Source: Flagellimonas sp. CMM7 (GTDB taxonomy: Bacteria; Bacteroidota; Bacteroidia; Flavobacteriales; Flavobacteriaceae). From it: a stretch of 64,000 nucleotides of DNA. Where the stretch lies: contig NZ_CP090003.1 of assembly GCF_021390195.1 (NCBI RefSeq), positions 918,001 to 982,000 on the forward strand, written 5' to 3'. A program made the translations under genes and the position numbers. How positions within the stretch are numbered: position 1 is the stretch's first letter; every line of letters begins with the position of its first letter. The notes under the pieces were generated by a model that saw only the letters and a list, made by a program, of their open reading frames with translations, was not told the DNA's origin and made no database searches. Shown in pieces: positions 24,575-34,600 of this stretch.

Positions 24575-26657
24575 GCGCCAATTCTAATTTTCTATATGCT
24601 TCCAACTGCTCCAATACTGCTTTTGCATCCTCAAGGAAGCTTTCAGCAAACGCTTGAGATGGTCTATTTTTGTTCAACTGAAGTGCTAAATCTTCAAAAC
24701 TTACGGCTAAATCTATCTTGCCGGTCTCCACATACAATCTGTCAAAATCCTTGATGATACTGGCATGATTGTTCGTCTTTACTTTTTCTGAAGTTAAAAG
24801 CGCTTTGGCTGAGTTTACAATGGATTGATATGAATAGTAAATGCTTGCGGCCCATTTTTCTTGTGCTAACGCATCTGCAGCATTTTGAATCTTCTCCTCG
24901 CTTTCAAAGAATAATGTTGCTACCAAATCGACTATCACTCCTGCGCATTCCCCAATGCCAATCTCTTTCTTATATTTTTCAGCATTCCCCCAATCAATGA
25001 AATCATCTTGGGTAAGGTTCTCTATATTTGAAAGTGGCTTTAGAAAATCATAGAAGTAATGCTCTCCTTTTTCTGCATAATAATCTGCAAAAGAAGTTCC
25101 ATTACCGTTTGCATTAAAATCGTCTAAAATCAATCTTAAGGCTTGAGGTCCTCTTTTACTTGGAATTTTCACCACTTTATCTGCAAATCTTCCTTTTCCA
25201 TCTCCGAAGTTACCTCCGCCCAATAAAACCTGTAAGGCTGGTGCAACTAATTTATCCTTGGTACGAATAGACATTCCTTGGAAACCAATATTTGCCATAT
25301 TGTGTTGTCCACAGGCATTCATACAACCACTAATTTTAATGACCACATCAGGGTTGCTGATGTATTGTGGATATTCCGCTTTAATTACGCGCTCCAATTC
25401 TTCAGCTATTCCTGTACTACTGGCAATACCTAAATTGCAGGTATCGGTTCCTGGGCAAGCTGTGATATCCAATGCTTTATTGTATCCTGCTTCTACAAAC
25501 CCCAATTTTTCCAATTCTGCATAGAAAAAAGGGACTAATTCTTCTTTTACGTATGGAATTAGAATATTTTGTCTAAGTGATAATCTCAACTCTCCTGCTG
25601 CATAGTATTTTACCAGTTTCGCTAATTTCCTGGCCTTGTCAGTGTAGAAATCACCCAACAAAACTTTAATACCTATTGCAACAAAACCTTCTTGTTTTTG
25701 AGGCACCACATTAGTAGATTTCCATTGGTCAAATGCATCAGTGTCTTCAATTTCTACTAAAGGAACCTCAGCAATTGCCACTTGCGGTTTTGGATAATTT
25801 TCAAAATCAATCGGGTATGTTTGGTGCGGAATTGCCAATTGTTCTTCTTCCAACAAAGCTTTGAATCCATCCAAACCAATGTCTTTCAACAAGAACTTCA
25901 TACGAGCTTTTGCCCTACTTTTTCGTTCTCCATATCTATCAAAAACGCGGATTACGCCTTCCATCAAAGGAATTATTTTATCTGTTGGCAGAAAATCATA
26001 CAATTCATCCGCATGTCTGGGTTGAGACCCCAAACCTCCTGCCAACATTACTTTAAAGCCTCTTTCTCCATTTTGGATTTTGGCAATAAATCCTAAATCA
26101 TGCATATAGGAAAGTCCAGTGTCTGAATCACTTGCTGAAAAGGAAACTTTAAACTTTCTTCCCATTTCCTGCCCAATAGGGTTTCTAAGGAAATATTGAA
26201 AAACGCCATGTGCATAGGGAGAAACATCAAAAGGTTCGTTTACATCTATACCGGCCGTTTCACTGGCGGTTACATTACGCACTGTATTTCCGCAAGCTTC
26301 ACGCAGGGTAACATCGTCTTTTTCCAATTGCGCCCAGAGTTCTGGAGTCCGATCCAAATCCACATAGTGAATCTGAATGTCTTGGCGCGTAGTAATATGG
26401 AGTCTTCCTCTAGAATATTCATCAGAAACATCACAAATACGAAGTAATTGGTTGGATGTTACTTTACCATAGGGCAACTTAATACGTATCATCTGAACCC
26501 CTTCTTGGCGCTGTCCGTAAACTCCTCTGGCCAAACGAAGGCTTCGAAATTTCTCCTCATCTATTTTACCTCCTTTAAACTGACGAATCTTATTCTCCAA
26601 TTCAATAATATCTTTCGCTACTACTGGATTTTCGATTTCTGTTCTAAAGCTTTGCAT
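24567..26657 (-). CDS. ferredoxin-type sulfite (nitrite/sulfite) reductase with C-terminal HEPN domain
   Basis: 696 aa. Nitrite/sulfite reductase ferredoxin-like half-domains and sirohaem domains fill residues 1 to about 560; the [4Fe-4S]/sirohaem ligands are in ACPGTDTC (C-x5-C) and SGCMNAC (C-x3-C). From about 575 to the end comes a helical HEPN-type domain (AAGVIVDLVATLFFESEEKIQNAADALAQ..). Reduces sulfite to sulfide. The operon context (cysNDH upstream, SUMT and ferredoxin reductase downstream) favours sulfite over nitrite. The domain fusion is recurrent in Flavobacteriaceae; the role of the HEPN part is unknown to me. Confidence 0.88.
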   Translation of the reverse strand: MQSFRTEIENPVVAKDIIELENKIRQFKGGKIDEEKFRSLRLARGVYGQRQEGVQMIRIKLPYGKVTSNQLLRICDVSDEYSRGRLHITTRQDIQIHYVDLDRTPELWAQLEKDDVTLREACGNTVRNVTASETAGIDVNEPFDVSPYAHGVFQYFLRNPIGQEMGRKFKVSFSASDSDTGLSYMHDLGFIAKIQNGERGFKVMLAGGLGSQPRHADELYDFLPTDKIIPLMEGVIRVFDRYGERKSRAKARMKFLLKDIGLDGFKALLEEEQLAIPHQTYPIDFENYPKPQVAIAEVPLVEIEDTDAFDQWKSTNVVPQKQEGFVAIGIKVLLGDFYTDKARKLAKLVKYYAAGELRLSLRQNILIPYVKEELVPFFYAELEKLGFVEAGYNKALDITACPGTDTCNLGIASSTGIAEELERVIKAEYPQYISNPDVVIKISGCMNACGQHNMANIGFQGMSIRTKDKLVAPALQVLLGGGNFGDGKGRFADKVVKIPSKRGPQALRLILDDFNANGNGTSFADYYAEKGEHYFYDFLKPLSNIENLTQDDFIDWGNAEKYKKEIGIGECAGVIVDLVATLFFESEEKIQNAADALAQEKWAASIYYSYQSIVNSAKALLTSEKVKTNNHASIIKDFDRLYVETGKIDLAVSFEDLALQLNKNRPSQAFAESFLEDAKAVLEQLEAYRKLELAHV

Positions 26658-26736
26658 ATATTTCTATTTTTCCTATCTGTTTAATAGGTTTTAAAATGTG
26701 TTTATTTAATCCCTAAGAGTGTTTTTGGTCAAATTG

Positions 26737-27984
26737 TTAGTTTATAAACCCTACTCCGGCGGTGTTATTTGTTCTGCTATCTAAAATGATAAAGGAACCA
26801 TTGGTACGATGATCCTTGAAACGATCATAGAAAATTGGTCTATTCAATTTTAAACGGACTTTGGCAATATCGTTCATTTGCAAAGTCGATACATTTTCTT
26901 CAATACCAGAGTAATCTGGATGTATCTTGTGCTCAATGGCATCCACTTTTGCCAATACTTTGTTTACTCCATGCTGAACTACATATTTTCCTCCAGTTCT
27001 CAAATTATCCGAGTCCATCCAAGATATCGTTGCTGTTAGCTCCTTATCTATGGTAGGCAAATCCCCAGTTTTAACCAACATGTCACCTCTGCTAACATTC
27101 ACCTCATCTTCCAAAGTAATGGTAACCGATGAGCGTCTTGGCGCTGTTTGGTATTCTTGATCATGAAAGTATATGTTCTTGATCTTACTGCGGGTCATAG
27201 ATGGTAACACCACCACATCATCCCCTACACTCAACTCTCCACCATATACTTTTCCAGCGAATCCACGAAAATCATGGAACTCTTCTGTTTTTGGTCTAAC
27301 TACATATTGCACCGGAAAACGTGGAGTGCCCACATTTGATACCGCGGCCAAATCCAAACCTTCTAAATGCTCTAATATGGTTTCACCATGGTACCAAGGT
27401 GTATTCTGAGATTTACTTACTACGTTATCTCCTTTTAGAGCACTAACAGGAATAAATGTGATTTTTTGGTCTGCGTAATCGCGTTTACCCATTAATTGCT
27501 CAAAATCAGCTTTGATAGCATTATATTTTTCTTGTGAAAAGTCTACCAAATCCATTTTGTTTACAGCAACAATCACTTCTTTAACCCGAAGAAGATTATT
27601 GATGAAAAAGTGTCTATTAGTCTGCTCTATTACCCCTTTTCTGGCATCTATTAAAATGATGGCCGCTTGGGAAGTAGAGGCACCTGTTACCATGTTTCTG
27701 GTATATTCCACATGACCGGGAGTATCCGCAATAATGTAACTTTTTGATGCTGTTGAAAAGTAAATATGAGCTACATCAATAGTAATCCCTTGCTCTCTTT
27801 CTGCCACCAAACCATCTGTAGCTAAGGAAAAATCAAGATAATCGTATCCTTTTTGCTTACTTGTCTTTTCAATGGCCTCTAATTTATCATCTGTCAACGA
27901 TTTGGTATCATAAAGCAGTCTTCCTATCAAGGTACTTTTACCATCGTCCACACTACCTGCTGTTGCTATTTTTAAAACTTCCAT
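26737..27984 (-). CDS. cysN: sulfate adenylyltransferase subunit 1 (GTPase)
   Basis: 415 aa from ATG 27984. GTPase P-loop GSVDDGKST, DTPGH and NKMD are present; elongation-factor-like beta-barrels follow. With CysD it makes APS from ATP and sulfate. The frame could begin at a GTG 30 codons earlier, but that would overlap cysD by 71 bp and exceed the family length. There is no C-terminal APS-kinase (CysC) domain. Confidence 0.93.
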   Translation of the reverse strand: MEVLKIATAGSVDDGKSTLIGRLLYDTKSLTDDKLEAIEKTSKQKGYDYLDFSLATDGLVAEREQGITIDVAHIYFSTASKSYIIADTPGHVEYTRNMVTGASTSQAAIILIDARKGVIEQTNRHFFINNLLRVKEVIVAVNKMDLVDFSQEKYNAIKADFEQLMGKRDYADQKITFIPVSALKGDNVVSKSQNTPWYHGETILEHLEGLDLAAVSNVGTPRFPVQYVVRPKTEEFHDFRGFAGKVYGGELSVGDDVVVLPSMTRSKIKNIYFHDQEYQTAPRRSSVTITLEDEVNVSRGDMLVKTGDLPTIDKELTATISWMDSDNLRTGGKYVVQHGVNKVLAKVDAIEHKIHPDYSGIEENVSTLQMNDIAKVRLKLNRPIFYDRFKDHRTNGSFIILDSRTNNTAGVGFIN

Positions 27985-28003
27985 TTTTTCTTTTTGATGG
28001 CTG

Positions 28004-28951
28004 TTAGAAATATCCTTGTTGTTTACGTTTTTCCATTGCTGCTTCTGAACGCTTGTCGTCAATTCTTGCGCCACGTTCGGAAATCTTAGATTCTCGAATT
28101 TCTGAAACTACCTTTTCAATGGTGTCTGCATAGGATTCTACCGCTGCTGTACAAGACATATCTCCCACCGTCCTGAACCTTACCATGCGTTCCTCTACCT
28201 TTTCGTCGTCTGCTCTAAACACCACATCATCCTCCGCAGACCAGATTAGTCCATCTCTTAAAAAGATATTCCTTGGATGTGCAAAATAGATGGATGGTAT
28301 TTCAATGTTCTCTTTTTGGATATAACTCCACACATCTAATTCCGTCCAATTACTGATAGGAAATACTCTTACGTTCTGACCTATTTCAATCTCGCCATTC
28401 AACATATCGAACAACTCTGGGCGTTGGTTCTTTTCATCCCACTGACCAAAATCGTCACGAACAGAAAAAATGCGCTCCTTTGCTCTTGCTTTTTCCTCGT
28501 CTCTTCTTGCTCCACCAATACAGGCATCAAATTTGAATTCTTCAATGGCGTCCAGTAAAGTGGTCGTTTGTAACATGTTTCTACTGGCATACTTCCCCGT
28601 TTCCTCAATTACTTTGCCTTGATCTATTGAATCTTGTACATTTCGCACAATCAATTCTACTCCTAATTCCTCAACCAACTTATCTCTAAACTCTATGGTT
28701 TCTGGGAAGTTATGCCCGGTATCGATATGCATTAATGGAAAAGGAATTTTTGCTGGCCAAAATGCCTTTTGTGCCAAACGTACCAAGGTTATAGAGTCTT
28801 TTCCTCCTGAAAACAGCAATACTGGTTTTTCAAACTGCGCCGCTACCTCGCGGATAATATAAATGGCTTCGTGCTCCAATGCGTTGGCATTTGGTCTATT
28901 CAACAAGCCAAGTGTATTGGGGTTTTGTATTTCTTCTAGTAGTGTATCCAA
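28004..28951 (-). CDS. cysD: sulfate adenylyltransferase subunit 2
   Basis: 315 aa; PP-loop SGGKDSI, the HIDTGHNFPET block and the R-x-R tail typical of CysD. It has no in-frame ATG near its N-terminus: the frame is closed by TAA upstream, so the start is TTG at 28951, 12 bp after the cysH stop. Confidence 0.92.
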   Translation of the reverse strand: MDTLLEEIQNPNTLGLLNRPNANALEHEAIYIIREVAAQFEKPVLLFSGGKDSITLVRLAQKAFWPAKIPFPLMHIDTGHNFPETIEFRDKLVEELGVELIVRNVQDSIDQGKVIEETGKYASRNMLQTTTLLDAIEEFKFDACIGGARRDEEKARAKERIFSVRDDFGQWDEKNQRPELFDMLNGEIEIGQNVRVFPISNWTELDVWSYIQKENIEIPSIYFAHPRNIFLRDGLIWSAEDDVVFRADDEKVEERMVRFRTVGDMSCTAAVESYADTIEKVVSEIRESKISERGARIDDKRSEAAMEKRKQQGYF

Positions 28952-28963
28952 AACTTTATTGAT

Positions 28964-29587
28964 TTAGGTGTGTAATCCACATTCACGGTTTTCCAAAACC
29001 TTGGTTGGATCAAAATATTTATGTTCGTTTGGTAATTGATGCTCTTCCAAATAGGCATCCAATTGCGTGTCGTTCCAATAATAAAAGGGACTTACTTTGA
29101 GCACCCCATCATTACTTAAACTTAACACATCCAATGAATCTCTATGTGCTGTTTGTCCTTTTCTGAGGTTGGTAAACCATACATCTGGCTTATGCTCCTC
29201 CATTGCTCTTCTAAACGGTTCCAGTTTTACTTGTTCTGTAAACACACTATGTAAAGGGTCATCAATTTGTGGAATTCCCATTATGGAATCGCGATGTGCC
29301 GATGTCTGTTTTGGAACATATAATTTGATATTCAACCCTAAACGGGAAATCAGCTCCTCGGCATGTTTGTACGTGTTGGGGGTATTGTACCCAGTATCAC
29401 ACCAAAGAATGGGAATCTCTATAGAGACGTCGGTGACCGCATGAAGAATGGCAACCTCGTATGGTCTAAAATTGGTGGTGACCACCGGTCGCTTGCTATT
29501 GTTTAAAGCCCAAGAAATAATCTCCTGTGGAGCTATCCCTCTAAATTGACGGTTTAAACTTTCTATTTCTTCTTTTAAGAATGCCAT
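28964..29587 (-). CDS. cysH: (phospho)adenylylsulfate reductase, PAPS-reductase type
   Basis: 207 aa. The catalytic ECGLHT lies at the extreme C-terminus and the substrate-binding core has WCDTGYNTPNT and RKGQTAHR. The CC and CxxC pairs that bind the [4Fe-4S] cluster in APS reductases are absent, so by motif this is a thioredoxin-dependent PAPS reductase. No APS kinase gene lies in the window. The gene sits between DUF2061 and cysD. Confidence 0.88.
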   Translation of the reverse strand: MAFLKEEIESLNRQFRGIAPQEIISWALNNSKRPVVTTNFRPYEVAILHAVTDVSIEIPILWCDTGYNTPNTYKHAEELISRLGLNIKLYVPKQTSAHRDSIMGIPQIDDPLHSVFTEQVKLEPFRRAMEEHKPDVWFTNLRKGQTAHRDSLDVLSLSNDGVLKVSPFYYWNDTQLDAYLEEHQLPNEHKYFDPTKVLENRECGLHT

Positions 29588-29599
29588 ATTTTCAATTGT

Positions 29600-29863
29600 T
29601 TATTTACCCCAGTTAATACTGTTCCAAATTCTTTCGTGAAAAAAATACAGCACCATTTTTGTAACCAGTTCAACCATTCCAATTGAGAATGCCAATGATA
29701 AGGTTCCGGTTACCACCCAAGAAATAAGAATAGTATCCAAGGTCCCAATTATTCTCCAACTAACTGATTTTGCAACACTGCGTTTGGGTTTTTCAGAAGT
29801 TTTGTCCTTTGAAAAAGTATTTTTATTTCCCCTACTATTGATTACTAACTGATCTGCTATCAT
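29600..29863 (-). CDS. DUF2061 membrane protein
   Basis: 87 aa; an N-terminal 30-residue hydrophilic part, then RSVAKSVSWRIIGTLDT and membrane segments ISWVVTGTLSLAFSIGMVELVTKMVLYFFHERIW, the DUF2061 signature. Function unknown; it is often found at the head of sulfate-assimilation operons in Flavobacteriaceae. First gene of the operon, 12 bp before cysH. Confidence 0.8.
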   Translation of the reverse strand: MIADQLVINSRGNKNTFSKDKTSEKPKRSVAKSVSWRIIGTLDTILISWVVTGTLSLAFSIGMVELVTKMVLYFFHERIWNSINWGK

Positions 29864-29876
29864 TTGTAAAATTATA

Positions 29877-29960
29877 TTCCTATAGATTTAATAGGATAAT
29901 CAAAAATAGAATTATTTATCAAAGTAAATCGTTAAAAGGGTAATAAAATTACATTTACCC
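29877..29960 (-). promoter_or_regulatory. promoter region of the cys operon with two inverted repeats
   Basis: Minus-strand -7 TATTTTTG (29901-29908). Inverted repeats: TCCTAT/ATAGGA around 29878-29896, at the start site, and GGGTAA/TTACCC (29938-29943 and 29955-29960) further upstream. The ATAGG/CCTAT theme recurs before the Rrf2 gene (30465-30497), so Rrf2 is a candidate regulator. Nothing else is seen in 29864-30045. Confidence 0.4.
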
Positions 29961-30045
29961 TATGGTTTTTGTAGATTATAACAAATGCCATATGATTTAT
30001 TATAAATATTTCGACCAGAACTCAAAAAAATTGAGGAATATTAAT

Positions 30046-30456
30046 CTAGGAAATCAAATCTGCCAAGGTGTTGTTTCGGTATACTTCGAGCGCGCTGTCC
30101 CTGACTTGGAGCATTAGTTTATTGACTGAACATTTGTTTTCATCGGGGCAATCATCACATTTTTCGTAGAAATTAAGACTTACACAAGGTACCATCGCAA
30201 TTGGTCCCTCCAAAACCCTCATCACGGAAGTCATTAAAATATCTTTAGGTTCTTTAATAAGATAATATCCCCCACCCTTTCCTTTTTTGGAACCTAGAAA
30301 TCCATTTCGCCTTAGCGTCAACAAAATACTCTCTAAAAACTTTTGGGAAATGTTCTCATGTTTGGCTATTTCAGCAATTTGCACAGGCTCCTTACTATCA
30401 ACTGAGGCTAGATATGTAAGGGCTTTTAAGCCATATTTTGTCTTCTTGGAGAGCAT
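30046..30456 (-). CDS. Rrf2-family transcriptional regulator
   Basis: 136 aa winged HTH (KYGLKALTYLA.. VQIAEIAKHENISQKFLESILLTLRRNGFLGSKKGKGGGYYL), then four Cys in CVSLNFYEKCDDCPDENKC, which could hold an Fe-S cluster as in IscR, NsrR or CymR-type members. It lies between the two methionine/sulfate operons and is the likely sulfur regulator. An inverted repeat at 30465-30497 next to its ATG suggests autoregulation. Confidence 0.87.
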   Translation of the reverse strand: MLSKKTKYGLKALTYLASVDSKEPVQIAEIAKHENISQKFLESILLTLRRNGFLGSKKGKGGGYYLIKEPKDILMTSVMRVLEGPIAMVPCVSLNFYEKCDDCPDENKCSVNKLMLQVRDSALEVYRNNTLADLIS

Positions 30457-30464
30457 CTTACGAA

Positions 30465-30497
30465 TATAGGGAAAATTAACAATTGACTTCCCCTATA
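30465..30497. promoter_or_regulatory. inverted repeat at the Rrf2 promoter
   Basis: TATAGGG (30465-30471) and CCCTATA (30491-30497) with a 19-bp AT-rich spacer, 9 bp before the Rrf2 ATG. It overlaps a weak -7 (TATATTCG, minus strand, 30461-30468). Possible Rrf2 operator. Confidence 0.4.
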
Positions 30498-30516
30498 TAA
30501 AGACCGTTTTGACCTT

Positions 30517-31686
30517 CTAGTCCAGTGCTTGCTCAATATCTGCAATAATATCATCAATATGTTCCAAACCAACGGAAATCCGCACCATACCATCAGAAAT
30601 TCCAACTGACTCCCGCTCTTCTTTAGTCAATTTACTGTGGGTGGTTGATGCTGGGTGCGTCACAATACTTCTTGAATCCCCTAAATTGGCAGAAAGGGAC
30701 AATAACTTAATTGCATCGAAGAACTTTTTTCCCTCTTCTATGCCTCCTTTTACTTCAAAAGCCACCACACAACCTCCAGCTTTCATCTGTTTTTTAGCTA
30801 CTTCATATTTGGGGTGGGATTTTAAAAATGGATATTTTACCCAATCTATTTTTTTATGACCTTCTAAGTATGTTGCTAATTGCAATGCATTGGAGCAATG
30901 TCTATCAACCCGAAGTGCCAAAGTTTCTAAACTTTTGGATAACACCCAAGCATTAAATGGGGAGAGTGACGGTCCAGTAATACGGGAAAAACGATAAATC
31001 TTGTCTATGAGTTCACTGTTCCCAACCGTAATTCCGGCCAAAACCCTTCCTTGACCATCCATTAACTTTGTCCCAGAATGAATTACCAAATCTGCTCCAA
31101 ATTTTATGGGTTGCTGTAAATAGGGTGATGCAAAACAATTATCAATAATAAATATGAGGTTATGTTTTTTGGCAATGTTTCCTAAAACTTCCAAATCCAA
31201 GACATCCACACCTGGATTTGTAGGGGATTCAGCATATATAATTTTTGTGTTGGGAGTAATTAGTTCCTCAACAGCCCCTAAATTGTTGATATCAAAATAG
31301 CTTGTGCCGATATTCCATTTGGGGAAAAACTGAGTGAAAAGTGTATGTGTTGAACCAAAAATACTTTTGGCAGAGACAATATGATCTCCACTCTGCAATA
31401 AAGCGGCAAATGTGGAAAATACCGCTGCCATCCCAGAAGCAAAAGCAAAACCATTTTCCGCACCTTCCATTTTACACACCTTATCTATAAACTCTGAAGA
31501 GTTTGGATTGGAATATCTTGAATAGATATTATGTTCTTTTTCCTCCGCAAACGAAGCTCTCATATCCTCTGCATCCTCAAACACAAAACTGGATGTTAAG
31601 TACATTGGAGTGGAATGCTCCAAAAATTGGGTACGCTCCAGCTGTGTTCTTATCGCCTCTGTTTCAAATTTTCTCTCCTTCTTCAT
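30517..31686 (-). CDS. trans-sulfuration-family PLP enzyme (probable O-succinyl/O-acetylhomoserine sulfhydrylase)
   Basis: 389 aa, Cys/Met metabolism PLP fold. SGTKLMDG holds the PLP lysine, and the CFASP and GCVVAF blocks are typical of MetZ-like sulfhydrylases. It could equally be a cystathionine synthase or lyase. Its ATG overlaps the stop of the fused metX-thrA gene by one base, so it acts in the same pathway, probably adding sulfide to the activated homoserine that gene makes. Confidence 0.82.
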   Translation of the reverse strand: MKKERKFETEAIRTQLERTQFLEHSTPMYLTSSFVFEDAEDMRASFAEEKEHNIYSRYSNPNSSEFIDKVCKMEGAENGFAFASGMAAVFSTFAALLQSGDHIVSAKSIFGSTHTLFTQFFPKWNIGTSYFDINNLGAVEELITPNTKIIYAESPTNPGVDVLDLEVLGNIAKKHNLIFIIDNCFASPYLQQPIKFGADLVIHSGTKLMDGQGRVLAGITVGNSELIDKIYRFSRITGPSLSPFNAWVLSKSLETLALRVDRHCSNALQLATYLEGHKKIDWVKYPFLKSHPKYEVAKKQMKAGGCVVAFEVKGGIEEGKKFFDAIKLLSLSANLGDSRSIVTHPASTTHSKLTKEERESVGISDGMVRISVGLEHIDDIIADIEQALD

Positions 31687-34600
31687 TATATTTTTTCTGC
31701 TATTCTTAAAATATCTCCAAAAACTCCTCTTGCGGTAACAGCAGCACCCGCTCCTGCCCCTTGAATCACCAAAGGATTTTCCCCATATGATTCGGTATAA
31801 ATTTCAATAATAGAGTCTGAGCCCTTAACCTGCCCTAATGCGCTTTCTTTTGGAACGGAAACCAGTTTTGCCTCTAGTATTCCCTTATCCTGTTGCAAGT
31901 CTCCATGCAAATCTCCAATGTACCGCAATACAAATCCATCCTTTTGATCTTGTTTGATCTTATCGAATTTCTCATCCATTACAGATATCGCGCCCATGAA
32001 CTCTTCAAAACTGACGGACTGCAAATCTTTTGGTATTAAGTTGTCTATTTCAATGTCTGTAAACTCATTTTGAAGGTCCAATTCACGTGCTAAAATCAAT
32101 AATTTCCTACCTACATCATTACCTGAAAGGTCTTCTCTTGGGTCTGGCTCGGTATATCCTTTATTCATTGCTTCTTTTACAATGGTTGAAAATGTTGCTT
32201 CTTTTTCTGAAAAAGTATTGAATATATAGCTCAAAGAACCCGAGAAAACACCCTTTATTCGGGTGATATTCTCCCCTGAAAGATGTAATAATTTTATAGT
32301 ATCTATAAGCGGCAAACCAGCACCAACATTGGTTTCATAGAGATACTGCTTTTGATTTTTTTCAAGATGATTTCTAATTGATTTATAATAATCAAAACCT
32401 AAAGTATTGGCAATTTTGTTTGATGAAACCAAATCAAATCCATTTGTAATGAAAAGTTCGTAGTTGGATACAAAAACTTCATTTGCCGTGTTGTCCACAG
32501 CTATTAAATTTTCCAGATGATTCGCTTGCGCAAAAGATATGATGTCCTCAATTTGATAGGGTTTTCCTTCCGTATCCAAATCTCTTTTCCAATCTTTTGT
32601 TATCCCATTTGCATTGAGCAATACTTTCTTTGAGTTTGAGACAGCAAATACTCTAAGGTCTATTCCTTTTCGTTCTTCAATATTCTTTTCAGAGTATAAA
32701 ATCTGATCTATAAGGGTCCCTCCAACATTACCATGTCCAAAAATGGCCAGATTGATTTTTTTTGCAATTCCAAAGATTTGACCATGAACCACATTTATTG
32801 CCTTATGCAAGTCAGCTTTTTTGACCACCAAACTCACATTCTTTCCTGAAACTGTATTATTAAAAAGTAAAGGGGTTATTTGGTTTTTCACCAAGGCATT
32901 GAACGGCTTATGAAACGTACTTAAATCCATACCTACAATTGAAATTACAGATACATCCTCCATCAAAGTAATCTGGTTGATATCATAGGAGCTATAATCC
33001 GTTTCAAATTCCAAATCCAATACTCTTTTTGCCTTTTGGGCCTTTTTGGATTCTACTACTAACCCAATACCTCTTTCGGAAGAGCCTTGGGAGATTATCC
33101 CAACATTTATATTGTTTTGTCCTAAGGCCTTAAAAATACGGGCGTCAATTCCTACTTTACCTAAAAGACCTCTTCCCTCAAGATTAACCAACGCAACATC
33201 CTCTATTACAGACAAGGATTTTATACCCCCATTATCAGTTTTAGGGCCTACAAGTGTTCCTCCATTATCACTATTGAATGTATTAAGAATCCGTAAGGGA
33301 ATATTTTTCTCAATAAGTGGTATAATTGTCTTAGCGTGTAGAATGTTAGCTCCAAAATTTGCAAGTTCGTTAGCCTCAGCATAAGAAATAACATCAATCA
33401 ACTTGGCATCGCTAACTAAATCCGGATTGGCCGTAAAAATACCATCCACATGGGTATAGTTTACCAGTTCTTCGGCATCTAAAAAATTGGCCAACAGCGC
33501 CGCAGAATAATTACTACCATTTCTTCCTAAAGTTGTAGTCTCCCCTTCTCTATTAGATGCTATAAAGCCTGTGATAATGGGTACAACGTCTGAATCCAGT
33601 TCTTTAAAACAACGAATTACATTTTCTTTGGAAATTGCTTCGTCAACCTCAGCATTATTAAATGTATCATCTGTTTTAATCAATGCTCTGGAATCAATAA
33701 GCTGTGCTTTGATTCCAGATTTCTCCAATAACGAGCTTACAACTTTTCCTGAAAGCAATTCCCCATAGGATAATAGTTCATCCTTAGTTTTTAAGCTGTA
33801 ATCCCCAGTAAGTGAAACCCCTTTTAAAAGCTTTTCTATTTGCTGAAGTTCTTCTTTTATATCAATCTTAGAAGTATTGCCTTTTTGATAGCTTGAAAAA
33901 ACATTTAAGTCTTCACTGAAATCCTTTCCTTTTGATGCTTTTTTAAGCATTGATTCCAATTGATCCGTTGCTTTATCTCTAGCTGAAAGTACTACCGCAA
34001 AATTCTCCCTTTCTTTTGCTTTTTTTGAAATGATATTCAGAACATTTTCAATCCCTTCTCCATTGGCCAAGGATTTACCTCCAAACTTCAGGATTTTTAT
34101 GCCATCTGTTTTTCCGTTTTTTTGAAAAACTGGTTCCAAAAGCTTTTCCAATTGTTCAAATTCAATTAAAAAAGCATCATGCCCATGCAAAGATTGTATC
34201 TCGCCATATGTTACGTTTGCATTGGCCTGAGCCAAATGCCTAAAAGTTTCCTTGTTTTCTTCTGCAGTAAAAAACAAATCCGAGTTAACACCAACAATAT
34301 GAATTTTTGTGTCACTTTGTTCAATCAAGTCAAAAGCATTATCCCCATTTCTGGTAACATCAATGGTCTTCAACAACTGATTCATTAGTTTATATGCCGA
34401 AAGTTGAAATCGTCCCTGAAGTTTTTCACCATGATGCATCAACCAACTTTCCACATTGAAAACCTGGAGTTCTTCATTGGTGCTTCTTTTAAAGCGTTCC
34501 TTAAAAGATTCCGGAGTACGATAACAAAGCATAGCGTGCATACGAGCATCATGAACAGGTTGCTTGGAATTCACTAAAAATTGTTCCTGAATTTGGCAAT

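Noticed and set aside
27985..28074. CysN start at GTG 28074
   Set aside because: It would overlap cysD by 71 bp and make the protein longer than usual; the ATG at 27984 begins the conserved MEVLKIATAGS.
29930..30000. A 19-codon frame upstream of the cys operon as a Cys attenuation leader
   Set aside because: It has no Cys codon and no terminator follows it.
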